From positions 1 through 34,577 of the forward strand of contig JAIBAE010000046.1 in the NCBI GenBank assembly GCA_019695345.1: a DNA stretch of 34,577 nucleotides, read 5' to 3'. How positions within the stretch are numbered: the stretch's first letter is position 1; the number at the start of each line of letters is the position of its first letter. Shown here piece after piece: positions 16,894 through 25,412 of the stretch. Position numbers and translations under genes: made by a program. Below the pieces are notes generated by a model. That model was not told where the DNA came from. It searched no databases and saw only the letters and a program-made list of their open reading frames with translations. This DNA is from Bacteroidota bacterium. GTDB taxonomy: Bacteria > Bacteroidota > Ignavibacteria > Kapaibacteriales > NICIL-2.

Positions 16894-18550
16894 GATGTAG
16901 TATCCACGCAGCTACCTTACCTTCATCAATTGAAGTAAAGCCACCCCAATAATGTGAGTTAAACTCATATCTCGATCCGGTTTCATTTGCATCTATTGAA
17001 GATGCTTGTTCCAAAATCTTTTTAATTCTATTCTGCCAAGCTGTAAAGTTCTGAATACGTAAATCAACCCATCCATCATAACACCATTTTTCAATATTAT
17101 TATCATTAATTGTTAATGATGCTTTGCCTCTTTGTAATGGAATTAATATCTCCTTACCCCGAAGATATGTAGCTCCATCCTTCAATAGAATAGGTAATCC
17201 AACAGATAGTATTGTCGACCGAACTGTTTGATTTACTTGTAGAAACTCTTCTGCTTTTTTAGCTAACTCATCGGGTGTGGTGCTAAGAACATTTTGATAA
17301 CTGCCACAGACATGCTTTAATATGTTTGCTTCGTATAAAAGCTTTGTAAGACGAGGGGGTCCCAACATTTCAAAGCCAATGCTTTCAGTATTATTCTGCT
17401 GTTCCAATACACGCAACATTTCAAGTGCATTATCTTTTAATGCGCCGCCTCGGTATGTTGGTCCCATCACACTGGAATCTAGTCCTTGCATAACATCAAA
17501 GCCAGTATTACTGCCACGTAACTCATTTACAGCAACATGGGCAATTTCTTCGGGTGTTACAATTTCCATCTGACCAACCGAACTCACTGTTTCAAATTCA
17601 GCTCGGGAGAAAATTCCGTTTTCACCTGTATCAATATAGACCGACTGAATCATATCGCTTATATGTTCAACATTTGAGTAGTCTGCAAATGTTAAATCTC
17701 CGATACAGGAAAGCGCATTTTCGGTTTTCATATCTACGTGCTCTAATGGCTTACCTTTGCGACGTATGCCGCCATAGGCAACTTTTTTCCACGCTATTGC
17801 CGCACTTGGTTTAATCTCTTTAACAATCGGTCCTTCGGGCGTACGTGCCATCAAAAACAAGAGTAACGATTGCGCCCCTGCAATTGCACTTTTGGAGAGT
17901 AATACACGCGAGGGTTTTTCTTCGCTGTGGGTGTAAGGGATATTTAATCCCATTCCACCGGTACCGCTAGTACCTATTTTAATGTACATCTGCGTGCCGG
18001 CATCGCGTAATGATTTGTGCATTATCTGTATATGCCGTACCAGTTGTGGGATGTACAAACTTGCAAGCAGTCGCTCAACTGTTTCTCTGCCTAAGGTCCC
18101 ACTTTCTAAATCTGCCAAGATTGACCGTGAGGTTGTATAAATATCCTGATATGCAATTGCTGTAGCGGTATTAATACAATCTATTACTGCATCAGGTTTG
18201 TGTTCTGTTATCAGGGAATACAGTGCCTGACCAGATAGTACAGATTCGGTTAAATCATCAACAATATCGGCAATAAATTCAAGGCGTTGTTTGGGGTCGG
18301 ATAGGATTTTTTCGCGGGGAGTGTCTTTCCATGCGGTGCGGGTAAAAATATTCCCCCACCACGGAATAAACGTTATACCTCTCCCTTCATATTCCTTACT
18401 GAATTGAGCTACAGCATCCTTTGCTTCACTTTCAGAAAGTGAGCTGACAATGATTGCTTTAGGTTGATGTTTTACAAGTTTGTGTATTATTGCCGAGCCG
18501 ACAAGTCCCCAGCCGCCCAGCACAAGAATCGTGGAGTTTTTAATTGTCAT
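16862..18550 (-). CDS. Large NAD(P)-binding Rossmann-fold protein, SDR-like
   Basis: The 562-residue protein begins with a strand-loop-helix dinucleotide site (ILVLGGWGLVGSAI) matching the GxxGxxG of extended short-chain dehydrogenases (G12, G15, G18). About residues 95-200 keep the SDR rhythm: PDAVIDCINTATA resembles the fourth strand, and IKIGTSGTGGMGLNIPYTHSE resembles the active-site region, although a canonical YxxxK is not obvious. The C-terminal 250 residues have no family I recognise. It overlaps purN by 32 nt, and it is separated from metH by repeat D and a hairpin. A link to purine or one-carbon metabolism is possible only by context. Substrate unknown. Confidence 0.75.
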   Translation of the reverse strand: MTIKNSTILVLGGWGLVGSAIIHKLVKHQPKAIIVSSLSESEAKDAVAQFSKEYEGRGITFIPWWGNIFTRTAWKDTPREKILSDPKQRLEFIADIVDDLTESVLSGQALYSLITEHKPDAVIDCINTATAIAYQDIYTTSRSILADLESGTLGRETVERLLASLYIPQLVRHIQIMHKSLRDAGTQMYIKIGTSGTGGMGLNIPYTHSEEKPSRVLLSKSAIAGAQSLLLFLMARTPEGPIVKEIKPSAAIAWKKVAYGGIRRKGKPLEHVDMKTENALSCIGDLTFADYSNVEHISDMIQSVYIDTGENGIFSRAEFETVSSVGQMEIVTPEEIAHVAVNELRGSNTGFDVMQGLDSSVMGPTYRGGALKDNALEMLRVLEQQNNTESIGFEMLGPPRLTKLLYEANILKHVCGSYQNVLSTTPDELAKKAEEFLQVNQTVRSTILSVGLPILLKDGATYLRGKEILIPLQRGKASLTINDNNIEKWCYDGWVDLRIQNFTAWQNRIKKILEQASSIDANETGSRYEFNSHYWGGFTSIDEGKVAAWILHHEERGGRVKR

Positions 18551-18628
18551 TGGTCTGTATTACTTCAGTAGCCAAATCATCTATATATTATTGGTGCGAA
18601 GATACAACTCCACACCTCATTTCAACAA

Positions 18629-18675
18629 ATGGTAATTTGACTTTTATATACTTATTTTTCTTTACAAATTACCAT
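18629..18675. other. Perfect inverted repeat upstream of the Rossmann-fold gene
   Basis: ATGGTAATTTG (18629-18639) and CAAATTACCAT (18665-18675) are perfect 11-bp inverted arms around a T-rich 25-nt loop. It lies between the metH stop codon and the start of the next gene on the same strand. It could be a terminator, although no T-tract follows, or a regulator-binding site. Confidence 0.45.
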
Positions 18676-18708
18676 CCGGTCACGATACACCAAAATTCCA
18701 TCCGGCAA

Positions 18709-18780
18709 GGTTCTCTCCGGCATTGTGATTGGTGTTTGAACAGCTATTGTTTGGTGCCGATTGCGATAGCAAACACTACC
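18709..18780 (+). repeat. Intergenic repeat copy D
   Basis: The box TTCTCTCCGGCA (18711-18722) and exact core GCGATAGCAAA (18763-18773) are 52 nt apart. CGGCA (18718-18722) can pair with TGCCG (18755-18759). CTACCGTAC after the core overlaps the last codons of metH, exactly as copy A does with the glycosyltransferase gene. Confidence 0.85.
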
Positions 18781-20644
18781 GTACATTAAAGTACTTTGCC
18801 TCTTTGTGATGACACACAATGGCACTTGTGGACTGCTCGGGGACAAGCTGAAACTCCTCGGTAAGCGTTACGCCAATTCGCTCGGGTTTAAGCAGCTGGA
18901 ACAACTTTGCCTGGTCATCGAGATTTGGGCATGCCGGGTAACCAAAGGAATACCGTGAACCCTGATACCCCTGAGAGAACAGTCTGCGGATGTCGGGTGC
19001 ATCGTTTACAGCTATCCCAAGTTCCGTGCGAACCATTTTGTGCCAATATTCGGCAAGCGCCTCTGCTACTTCTACGCTTAATCCGTGGAAAAACAGATAG
19101 TCTCGGAAATCACCTTTTGCAAACAGCTGATGAGCATAATCGCTGGCTACCGAACCAACAGTAACAACCTGAAATGCTACTACATCAAACTCGGTTGAGT
19201 GAGTTGTACGAAAAAAATCAGATAGACATAGATGGCGACCATCCGCTTGACGTGGAAAGGTAAATCGCAGCCATTCTGCGGTGTTTTCCGGAGTGATGGT
19301 TGTTGGAGTTACAGAAGTCCATTCAGTATAAACATCATCTTGTTGTTTGGGACGGTAGATAATCAAATCATTCCCAACTGCTTTGCATGGGAAATATCCA
19401 TACACAACTTTAGGAGATAGAAGGCGTTCACGTTTACAACGAAGCTTTAATTCGTTTAATGCAGGGTAAGCTTCTTCAGCCATGATTTTGTTGTACTCTT
19501 CATCGGTTCTTTTACCGCGCTTAAACTGCCATTGTCCGCGTATTAACGCTACTTCATTTATATATTCAAATATCTTATCAAGAATGTGATACTCTACTAC
19601 TTTACTTCCAAAGAATGGTGCAACAGGAATTGGTTGATTCCTATCAACATCCGATGTCAGTTCAAGAATTTTCTGATGAGAACCATCATCGTGTACCGTA
19701 ACGTTTACACCAAAGTTGGCTAAAGAATCTTGCTCACGTTGTAGTTTAAGAGAAGTATCAAGCGAGCCACCTGCGTCCGAAACTTGCTGATAGACATCAT
19801 CTGCCGCTCGTTGTTCAATAGATTCAGTACGTAATAACTCCTGTTCAATCTTCGCTTCTTGCCCTAACTTTGTTTCCTCTGTAATTACTTCTCGCTCAGT
19901 AACAGTACCCTCGGCAAGTTCACGCATAAAGTGTAGTCCATCAAAAGCATCCTGCGCATAAGCAAGTCTTCCGTTGTAGATTGCCTTCAAATCTTTATCA
20001 ACAAATCTTCGGTTTAATGCTGCTCCACCAAGTACAACAGGAATATCTACTCCGCGTGCTTGCATCACTTCAAGGTTTTCCTTCATTATAGCTGTAGACT
20101 TCACCAACAACCCGCTCATACCAATGGCATCGGCATTGTGTTCTTCTGCGGCATGGAGCATAGTTTCCAATGGAACTTTTATTCCAAGATTTACTACTTT
20201 ATAACCATTGTTACTAAGAATAATATCAACTAAGTTTTTACCAATGTCGTGCACATCACCTTTCACAGTAGCAAGCACCATTGTCCCCTTAGAGTTATTC
20301 CCTTCTATCTTATCCATAAATGGTTCTAAGTAAGCAACAGCGGTCTTCATGGTTTCGGCAGATTGTAATACAAACGGAAGTTGCATCTGCCCGGAACCAA
20401 ACAACTCACCAACTACTTTCATGCCCTCCAACAATATATCATTGATTATCTCCAACGCGGAATATGTTTCCAACGCTTTTTTCAAGTCGGAATCAATGCC
20501 AAGCTTGTCACCATTAATAATTCTGTTCTTTAATCTTTCTTCAATGGTTGCATTATCGCTTACGGCAATGGTTTCAACCGAAGCGGCATCTGCATAATAT
20601 GCCATCAACTCTACTAAAGGGTCAAATACTAAACGTCGTTCCAT
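18776..20644 (-). CDS. metH: Methionine synthase, C-terminal half only (cobalamin and activation domains)
   Basis: The 622-residue protein matches the second half of cobalamin-dependent methionine synthase. A helical cap domain (about residues 30-115) comes first. The B12-binding domain (about 118-255) carries the lower-ligand motif GDVHDIGKN (129-137; axial His132, Asp130) and SGLLVKST/GGAALNRR. After an Arg/Glu-rich linker comes the AdoMet activation domain (about 350-610) with SRYSFGYPACPN and the ending QSTSAIVCHHKEAKYF. The homocysteine- and folate-binding halves are absent, and the 121 nt upstream hold only a repeat. It presumably works with a separately encoded N-terminal half, as in lineages with split MetH. 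It is bracketed by inward-facing repeats D and G. Confidence 0.92.
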   Translation of the reverse strand: MERRLVFDPLVELMAYYADAASVETIAVSDNATIEERLKNRIINGDKLGIDSDLKKALETYSALEIINDILLEGMKVVGELFGSGQMQLPFVLQSAETMKTAVAYLEPFMDKIEGNNSKGTMVLATVKGDVHDIGKNLVDIILSNNGYKVVNLGIKVPLETMLHAAEEHNADAIGMSGLLVKSTAIMKENLEVMQARGVDIPVVLGGAALNRRFVDKDLKAIYNGRLAYAQDAFDGLHFMRELAEGTVTEREVITEETKLGQEAKIEQELLRTESIEQRAADDVYQQVSDAGGSLDTSLKLQREQDSLANFGVNVTVHDDGSHQKILELTSDVDRNQPIPVAPFFGSKVVEYHILDKIFEYINEVALIRGQWQFKRGKRTDEEYNKIMAEEAYPALNELKLRCKRERLLSPKVVYGYFPCKAVGNDLIIYRPKQQDDVYTEWTSVTPTTITPENTAEWLRFTFPRQADGRHLCLSDFFRTTHSTEFDVVAFQVVTVGSVASDYAHQLFAKGDFRDYLFFHGLSVEVAEALAEYWHKMVRTELGIAVNDAPDIRRLFSQGYQGSRYSFGYPACPNLDDQAKLFQLLKPERIGVTLTEEFQLVPEQSTSAIVCHHKEAKYFNVR

Positions 20645-20666
20645 AATATTCTATATGTAATAATTT

Positions 20667-20728
20667 TCTGCTTCGCAAGCGGCTCCAACCAACAGTTTTT
20701 GTAAAACCTCCAACTGCCGGAAAGAACC
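20667..20728 (-). repeat. Intergenic repeat copy G (degenerate)
   Basis: On minus the sequence reads GGTTCTTTCCGGCA (box, 20715-20728), then TTGGAGCCGCTTGCGAAGCA, clearly related to TTGGTGCCGATTGCGATAGCA of copy D. Spacing is about 50 nt. CGGC (20680-20683) can pair with GCCG (20716-20719). The copy forms most of the leader of metH. Confidence 0.6.
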
Positions 20729-20765
20729 TCTCAATTCTAAGAACATCTATCGTGATAGTATATTT

Positions 20766-21245
20766 TCAAAATATATAACTCACCACAAAAACTGCAATCA
20801 TACTAAATGCTAAAACATACTTCATTGCCGATGAAATCAAGATACCAAGCCAAGCACCCAACCCGGCCTTTAGTGCTTGTTTATGGTCTTTACCGTACAA
20901 TACCTCTCCCAGCGCACCACCAATAAACGGACCCAATAACAATCCCCACGGACCAAAAAACAAACCAACTATGCTGCCAAGTATTGCACCGTATGTTGCC
21001 CATCGGGAAGCACTGACCTTTTCCGTACCGTACTTCGTACCCACTATATCAGCACTAACCGAAACAACAGCGACCACTGTTACCACCACACACGGAAACC
21101 ATCCAATATGTTCATAGCCATCGGCATAAGCACCAACCATTAACCCACCCCACACTAACAACATCCCCGGCATGACGGGAAGTATAATTCCAACCAACCC
21201 AGCAAGTATAAGTGCTACTGCAAGTATATATAAAAGTGTTTCCAT
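20766..21245 (-). CDS. DUF456 family membrane protein
   Basis: This 159-residue protein is almost entirely hydrophobic, with about four or five membrane spans. The glycine-rich LAGLVGIILPVMPGMLLVWGG at the N-terminus and the internal ILGSIVGLFFGPWGLLLGPFIGGALGEV (roughly residues 88-115) match DUF456, an uncharacterised family of small inner-membrane proteins. The start codon follows the cytidine deaminase stop by one base, so the two are co-transcribed and probably translationally coupled. Function unknown. Confidence 0.85.
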   Translation of the reverse strand: METLLYILAVALILAGLVGIILPVMPGMLLVWGGLMVGAYADGYEHIGWFPCVVVTVVAVVSVSADIVGTKYGTEKVSASRWATYGAILGSIVGLFFGPWGLLLGPFIGGALGEVLYGKDHKQALKAGLGAWLGILISSAMKYVLAFSMIAVFVVSYIF

Positions 21246-21246
21246 A

Positions 21247-21843
21247 CTACTTCATTAATTGGTTATCCGAAAAACCAAATGGGAGTAGGTGTTTTGTAAA
21301 CACAATTTGTTCATCACCGTTAAGGTTCCTCATTATTACTAACGATTCCGGCGCATAATCAAACAATAACTGCCTACATGCACCACAAGGAGATGAAGGT
21401 ACATCGGTATCTGTGCAAACAACAACCACATCAATCCCGGTTTTACCTGCCGATAACACAGAAGTTAATGCACTCCGTTCGGCACAAATGGTAAGCCCGT
21501 AACTACTGGATTCCACGTTAGTACCAACCACTATAGAGGAATCGGAACATAGCAGTGCACTCCCTACCCTAAAGTTGGAGTACTTTGCCTGAGCAAATGC
21601 CCGGACATTCTCTGCCGCAACAATTGCATCCTGAATCATAGACGTATCACAACCTTCATTCTGCTCAAGTGTTTGCATCAGTACCGCAGGTATATTTTCT
21701 TCACCAATTAACAACCTAAATCTTTGCAACGAATACACTAAAGCTGTCCTCAGCATAGCACTATTCTCAGTCTGTAAAGACTTCAAGTAGTACTCCTGTT
21801 TATGTTCCATCAGATATAAAATGTATTCGTAATATGATAACAT
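21247..21843 (-). CDS. cdd: Cytidine deaminase with N-terminal extension
   Basis: The enzyme deaminates cytidine and deoxycytidine to uridine forms in pyrimidine salvage. The catalytic core is complete: CAERSAL (residues 120-126) holds the first zinc Cys and the proton-shuttling Glu122, and PCGACRQLL (152-160) holds Cys153 and Cys156. The usual tetrameric enzyme is about 130 residues. Here the core begins near Met69, and about 68 residues precede it with no match I recognise. A start at Met69 (21639) would give a normal-length protein. The upstream part is open and fairly charged, so it may be real. First gene of a cdd-DUF456 pair, perhaps also reading into metH. Confidence 0.92.
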   Translation of the reverse strand: MLSYYEYILYLMEHKQEYYLKSLQTENSAMLRTALVYSLQRFRLLIGEENIPAVLMQTLEQNEGCDTSMIQDAIVAAENVRAFAQAKYSNFRVGSALLCSDSSIVVGTNVESSSYGLTICAERSALTSVLSAGKTGIDVVVVCTDTDVPSSPCGACRQLLFDYAPESLVIMRNLNGDEQIVFTKHLLPFGFSDNQLMK

Positions 21844-22007
21844 GTTTAGGTGAATTACAATTACAAACAGATTCTAAAATTGTCTTGAATAAGGAAACAA
21901 AACAGCAAAATTGGTTTTATTCTTGCAAGATTTCAGAAATAAAAAGATTTTGACGGGTCTTTAACATTTCGTAATTCGCAAAAATTTTCAGCACAAACCT
22001 CACAAGA

Positions 22008-24932
22008 ATGAAGACATTTCTACTTAGTATATATCTGTTGGTGGCTGTTTTTGGAGTTTCCTTAGCGCAGCAAAAATCGGGAATAAAACCCGGAACTATC
22101 GTTATTAAATTCAAAACAGGGTCAACTGTATATCAACAATGGTACGCAAATGGTAGAAGTGGCTCCATTAACGAATTCAAAACATACCTTGGCACAAACA
22201 CTTCCAGAGCATATCTCAGTGAAGAGTTAATAAGAACATTAGAGAACCGCCATAACGCGCAATTTAATGCAAAGGGTACCGGAACAGTTTTCAATAATTT
22301 ATACAGGTTAGCAATTGTCAATTTCTCTAGTGCTGTAGACCCAGCGTATGCCGCAAGAAAAATATCAACGCTTGCCGATGTAGAATACGCAGAACCAATG
22401 TATGAACGATACATTACCTATACGCCTAACGACACCCTATATTCTTTTCAATATCACCTGGCAAAAATTAAGGCTACAGATGCCTGGGATATAGTGAAGA
22501 ATAGTACAGACTCTGTATTAGTTGGGGTTGTTGATACAGGTGTGGAGTATGCACACGAAGACTTAAAAGACGTCATATATTTTAACCAAGGTGAAATGGG
22601 TTTAGATAAGAATGGAAAGGATAAATCCACAAACCGCGTTGACGACGATAACAATGGTTACGTTGATGATTTTAGAGGTTGGGACTTTATAGGTTTTGGT
22701 ACACCCTATCAACAAGATAACGACCCACAACCGGGTAATGGGCACGGCACACACGTTGCAGGGCTTATAGGGGCTAAAGTAAACAACATTACCGGTGTAG
22801 CCGGAGTATGCGACCACGCACGAATTATACCTATAAAGTGTGGTGGCGATCCATCTTTTTCAAGTTCTGTAGATAGTGGATATGCCGGGATTGCATACGC
22901 TGCCGCATTAGGCGCAAAGATTGTTAATTGCAGCTGGGGTGGTCCAAATCATTCCGAAGCAGAGCAAGAAGTAATTACCGCTGTTCATTCAATTGGAACA
23001 TTGGTTGTTGCAGCTGCCGGTAATGACAGCAAAGATCAAGCTTTCTATCCTGCTGCATATACCGGAGTATTATCAGTAACCGCCTCCGACGGTTTAGACA
23101 GAAAATCATTCTTCAGTAACTATGGGTATTCAAGTGGGATTGCTTCACCGGGTTCAAACATTTTTTCTACCTACCGCGATAATACTTACCAATCCGAAAA
23201 CGGTACTTCCATGGCTTCCCCAATTGTTGCAGGTGCAGCGGCAATGGTGAAGTTAAAATTTCCAACATACTCGCCTAATCAAATTAAGTCTCTACTTATG
23301 GCAACTGCCGATAACATAGACACCATTAAAAGTAATGCTGGAAAATTCTTTACTGAAAAAATGGGAACTGGCAGAGTTAACGTACTAAAGGCATTAACAA
23401 CTACAAATACACGTTGGGTAAACCTGACTCAAAATGCAATTACCGACGAAGATGGCGATGGTGCGTTTAACAAAGGAAATACTGTTTTTATACAACCAAC
23501 ATACACAAATGTTTTAAGCCCAATTGAAAACGCCATTGTAAAGGTTAAAGCACTCTACTCTGGTAAGAGTATTCAATTTACAGATACAATGTTTGTGCTG
23601 GGCGCATTATCACAAAATGAGACTAAACAAGTACCGGGTAAATTCAGCTTTAAAGTACCTAATAACTTTAGTGCAGATACAGTAATTAGCTTAGCTTTAA
23701 GTGTGTATGATGGAACAACATTAGTTGGGCACGATGTGTTAGACTTTACTATTAACCCAACCTATGTTACGCTTAAAGCCAACAATCTCTGGGTAACAGT
23801 AAATAGTAATGGTAATTATGCATACAACGACTATCCTTCAAACAATCAAGGCGAAGGATTGAAATACAAGCAAAGCAGTAACCTCCTCTTTGAAGGTTCT
23901 TTAATGATTGCTTACAGTCCTGCCGGCTTATCAAATGTAGCTCGTGACGAAACAGGAAATGCTCAAAGTAAATCATTCAACAGAGACATCCCTATTTCTA
24001 TCAAACGTCCCGGTATAATGTCAACAAACGATGCCGATTGCCAATTCTCCGATAACGGTTTTGTTGGCGAGGCAAATGTATCAGTTCACCAAAAAATGTT
24101 GCAGTATAATGATTCAGGTCGCGAAGATTTTGTGATTGCAATGTACGATATCGTGAATATGAATAAATACTCAGTGGACTCAATGTATTGTGGTATCTAC
24201 TGCGATTGGGATTTGGGTCCGGGTGGCAAACCGAACCTTACTAAGTTTGATGTTTCCGACGGTATAATGTACGCCTATAATACAGCACTTAGTTCGTTGC
24301 CATACGTTGGTATGCAACTTATCAGTAACCAGCAGGTAAACGCCTTCATGATGGATAACGATGGCACCACTGCCGAGAACCCCGGCGTGTACGATGGTTT
24401 CACGTATGCAGAAAAATGGCAAACCCTAAGTAGTGGTATCGGACGCGTACAAAGTAACGAAACCGACGCTTCCTCTGTTATTAGTGCCGGACCAATGAAA
24501 ATGAAATCAGGTGATACTGCACGTGTTGTGTTTAGTATATTTGCGGGGCAAACGTTGGCAGAGCTAAAAACAGCAGCTGAAAAAGCTCGGAAAACCCTTA
24601 AAGACCTTACCGGTATTAACCCCGGTTATACGCCGCCGCCGCCGTACCTTGCTGTTACAGTTAATCCAAACCCGATTAACGATATCGAAACCGCAACTAT
24701 TACATTAAAACTCCCAAAACAATCGTACGTATCGTGTGATATCGTAGATTTGTTCGGGAATACAGTATCAACATTATTGTTAGAAGACTTCCGTAGCCAA
24801 GGGGAACATACGTTAGAATTAGAAAGTGCCGCCCCCTGCATCTGCGGAAATACTTTAGCACAAGGAACTTACTTAGTTCGCCTCCGCACCACTTATGGTA
24901 CGGTTGTTGAGCCATTCATTATTATTCGTTAA
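22008..24932 (+). CDS. Subtilisin-like serine protease with T9SS sorting domain
   Basis: This is a 974-residue secreted S8 peptidase. A signal peptide (residues 1-20, ending SLA before QQ) is followed by an I9-like propeptide (about 25-135). The catalytic domain (about 140-445) carries Asp176 (VGVVDTGVE), His246 (GHGTHVAG), oxyanion Asn339 (VVAAAGND) and Ser401 (NGTSMASPIVAG). An Asp-rich insertion (VDDDNNGYVDD, 211-221) is typical of the family in this phylum group and may bind calcium. A long beta-rich region follows, and the last 90 residues form a T9SS type-A sorting domain (NPNPIND, LAQGTYLVRL, ending FIIIR). It is probably exported across the outer membrane and matured by propeptide removal. 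The Hc1-like gene follows by 21 nt. Confidence 0.94.
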   Translation: MKTFLLSIYLLVAVFGVSLAQQKSGIKPGTIVIKFKTGSTVYQQWYANGRSGSINEFKTYLGTNTSRAYLSEELIRTLENRHNAQFNAKGTGTVFNNLYRLAIVNFSSAVDPAYAARKISTLADVEYAEPMYERYITYTPNDTLYSFQYHLAKIKATDAWDIVKNSTDSVLVGVVDTGVEYAHEDLKDVIYFNQGEMGLDKNGKDKSTNRVDDDNNGYVDDFRGWDFIGFGTPYQQDNDPQPGNGHGTHVAGLIGAKVNNITGVAGVCDHARIIPIKCGGDPSFSSSVDSGYAGIAYAAALGAKIVNCSWGGPNHSEAEQEVITAVHSIGTLVVAAAGNDSKDQAFYPAAYTGVLSVTASDGLDRKSFFSNYGYSSGIASPGSNIFSTYRDNTYQSENGTSMASPIVAGAAAMVKLKFPTYSPNQIKSLLMATADNIDTIKSNAGKFFTEKMGTGRVNVLKALTTTNTRWVNLTQNAITDEDGDGAFNKGNTVFIQPTYTNVLSPIENAIVKVKALYSGKSIQFTDTMFVLGALSQNETKQVPGKFSFKVPNNFSADTVISLALSVYDGTTLVGHDVLDFTINPTYVTLKANNLWVTVNSNGNYAYNDYPSNNQGEGLKYKQSSNLLFEGSLMIAYSPAGLSNVARDETGNAQSKSFNRDIPISIKRPGIMSTNDADCQFSDNGFVGEANVSVHQKMLQYNDSGREDFVIAMYDIVNMNKYSVDSMYCGIYCDWDLGPGGKPNLTKFDVSDGIMYAYNTALSSLPYVGMQLISNQQVNAFMMDNDGTTAENPGVYDGFTYAEKWQTLSSGIGRVQSNETDASSVISAGPMKMKSGDTARVVFSIFAGQTLAELKTAAEKARKTLKDLTGINPGYTPPPPYLAVTVNPNPINDIETATITLKLPKQSYVSCDIVDLFGNTVSTLLLEDFRSQGEHTLELESAAPCICGNTLAQGTYLVRLRTTYGTVVEPFIIIR

Positions 24933-24953
24933 CATTTTATCAGGAGAGATAGC

Positions 24954-25136
24954 ATGAACCGTCACGAACAACTTCAAAACTTAGTTGCTTCAATGGCTGC
25001 AGATTTCGACAAATTTTATGGCAAAGGAAATAAAGCCGCTGGCACTCGCGTTCGCGCACATATGCAAGAATTGCGCAAAGTTGCACAGGATATCCGTGCT
25101 GAAGTTCAAACCATGAAATCAGCCGACAAAGAATAA
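24954..25136 (+). CDS. Hc1-like small basic DNA-binding protein
   Basis: This 60-residue, highly charged, all-helical protein has the pattern ADFDKFYGKGNKAAGTRVRAHMQELR typical of short histone H1-like (Hc1 family) proteins of Bacteroidota and relatives. These are presumed nucleoid-associated. It lacks the long Lys/Ala tail of chlamydial Hc1. A strong Shine-Dalgarno AGGAGA (24942-24947) is 6 nt before the ATG, and a strong terminator follows, so high expression is likely. It may be co-transcribed with the protease, or have an internal promoter in the protease gene. Confidence 0.9.
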   Translation: MNRHEQLQNLVASMAADFDKFYGKGNKAAGTRVRAHMQELRKVAQDIRAEVQTMKSADKE

Positions 25137-25160
25137 TACCCCACCAGTTGAATTATTCAT

Positions 25161-25195
25161 ACTCCCGATGTACGCTGTGTATATCGGGAGTTTTT
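25161..25195 (+). terminator. Intrinsic terminator of the Hc1-like gene
   Basis: A perfect 9-bp stem, ACTCCCGAT (25161-25169) with ATCGGGAGT (25183-25191), has a 13-nt loop and a plus-strand T-run 25191-25195. It lies 24 nt after the stop codon. Repeat copy E begins directly after the T-run. Confidence 0.92.
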
Positions 25196-25196
25196 G

Positions 25197-25354
25197 TTTG
25201 CTATCGCCTGACGGCACCTTACAACAGTTCTCAGAATACCCGCCACTTGCCGGGCAGTACCTTTCACGATTTACGCACGTTTAAAGCTATCGGTTTTATC
25301 TGCACAATAAGGATGTGTCTAGCAAAACATTCGGTGCAGTCCCGCGATAGCAAA
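25197..25354. mobile_element. Complete MITE-like element, repeat copy E
   Basis: This 158-bp element is bounded by inverted repeats 25197-25218 and 25333-25354 that match at 19 of 22 positions. The outermost 11 (TTTGCTATCGC / GCGATAGCAAA) are identical. The left half also has the family box (TGCCGGGCAGTACC, 25248-25261) at the standard spacing and CGGCA (25212-25216) able to pair with TGCCG (25248-25252). There is no coding sequence of its own. I see no convincing target-site duplication. Confidence 0.8.
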
Positions 25355-25412
25355 AACTTAGCAACATGAAACTGTTTTGTGCGTTATATTGTGTACCAAC
25401 TACGGAGGTTCT

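Noticed and set aside
20645-20765. Cobalamin or SAM riboswitch upstream of metH
   Set aside because: The leader is only 121 nt and most of it is repeat copy G. I see no B12-box or SAM-riboswitch core.
24630-24645. CCG triplet run in the protease gene as a phase-variable tract
   Set aside because: It is a short trinucleotide run encoding prolines, and length change would not shift the frame.
25148-25369. 73-codon plus-strand frame between the Hc1-like and VWA genes
   Set aside because: It covers the terminator and the whole inverted-repeat element E, so it is non-coding repeat sequence.
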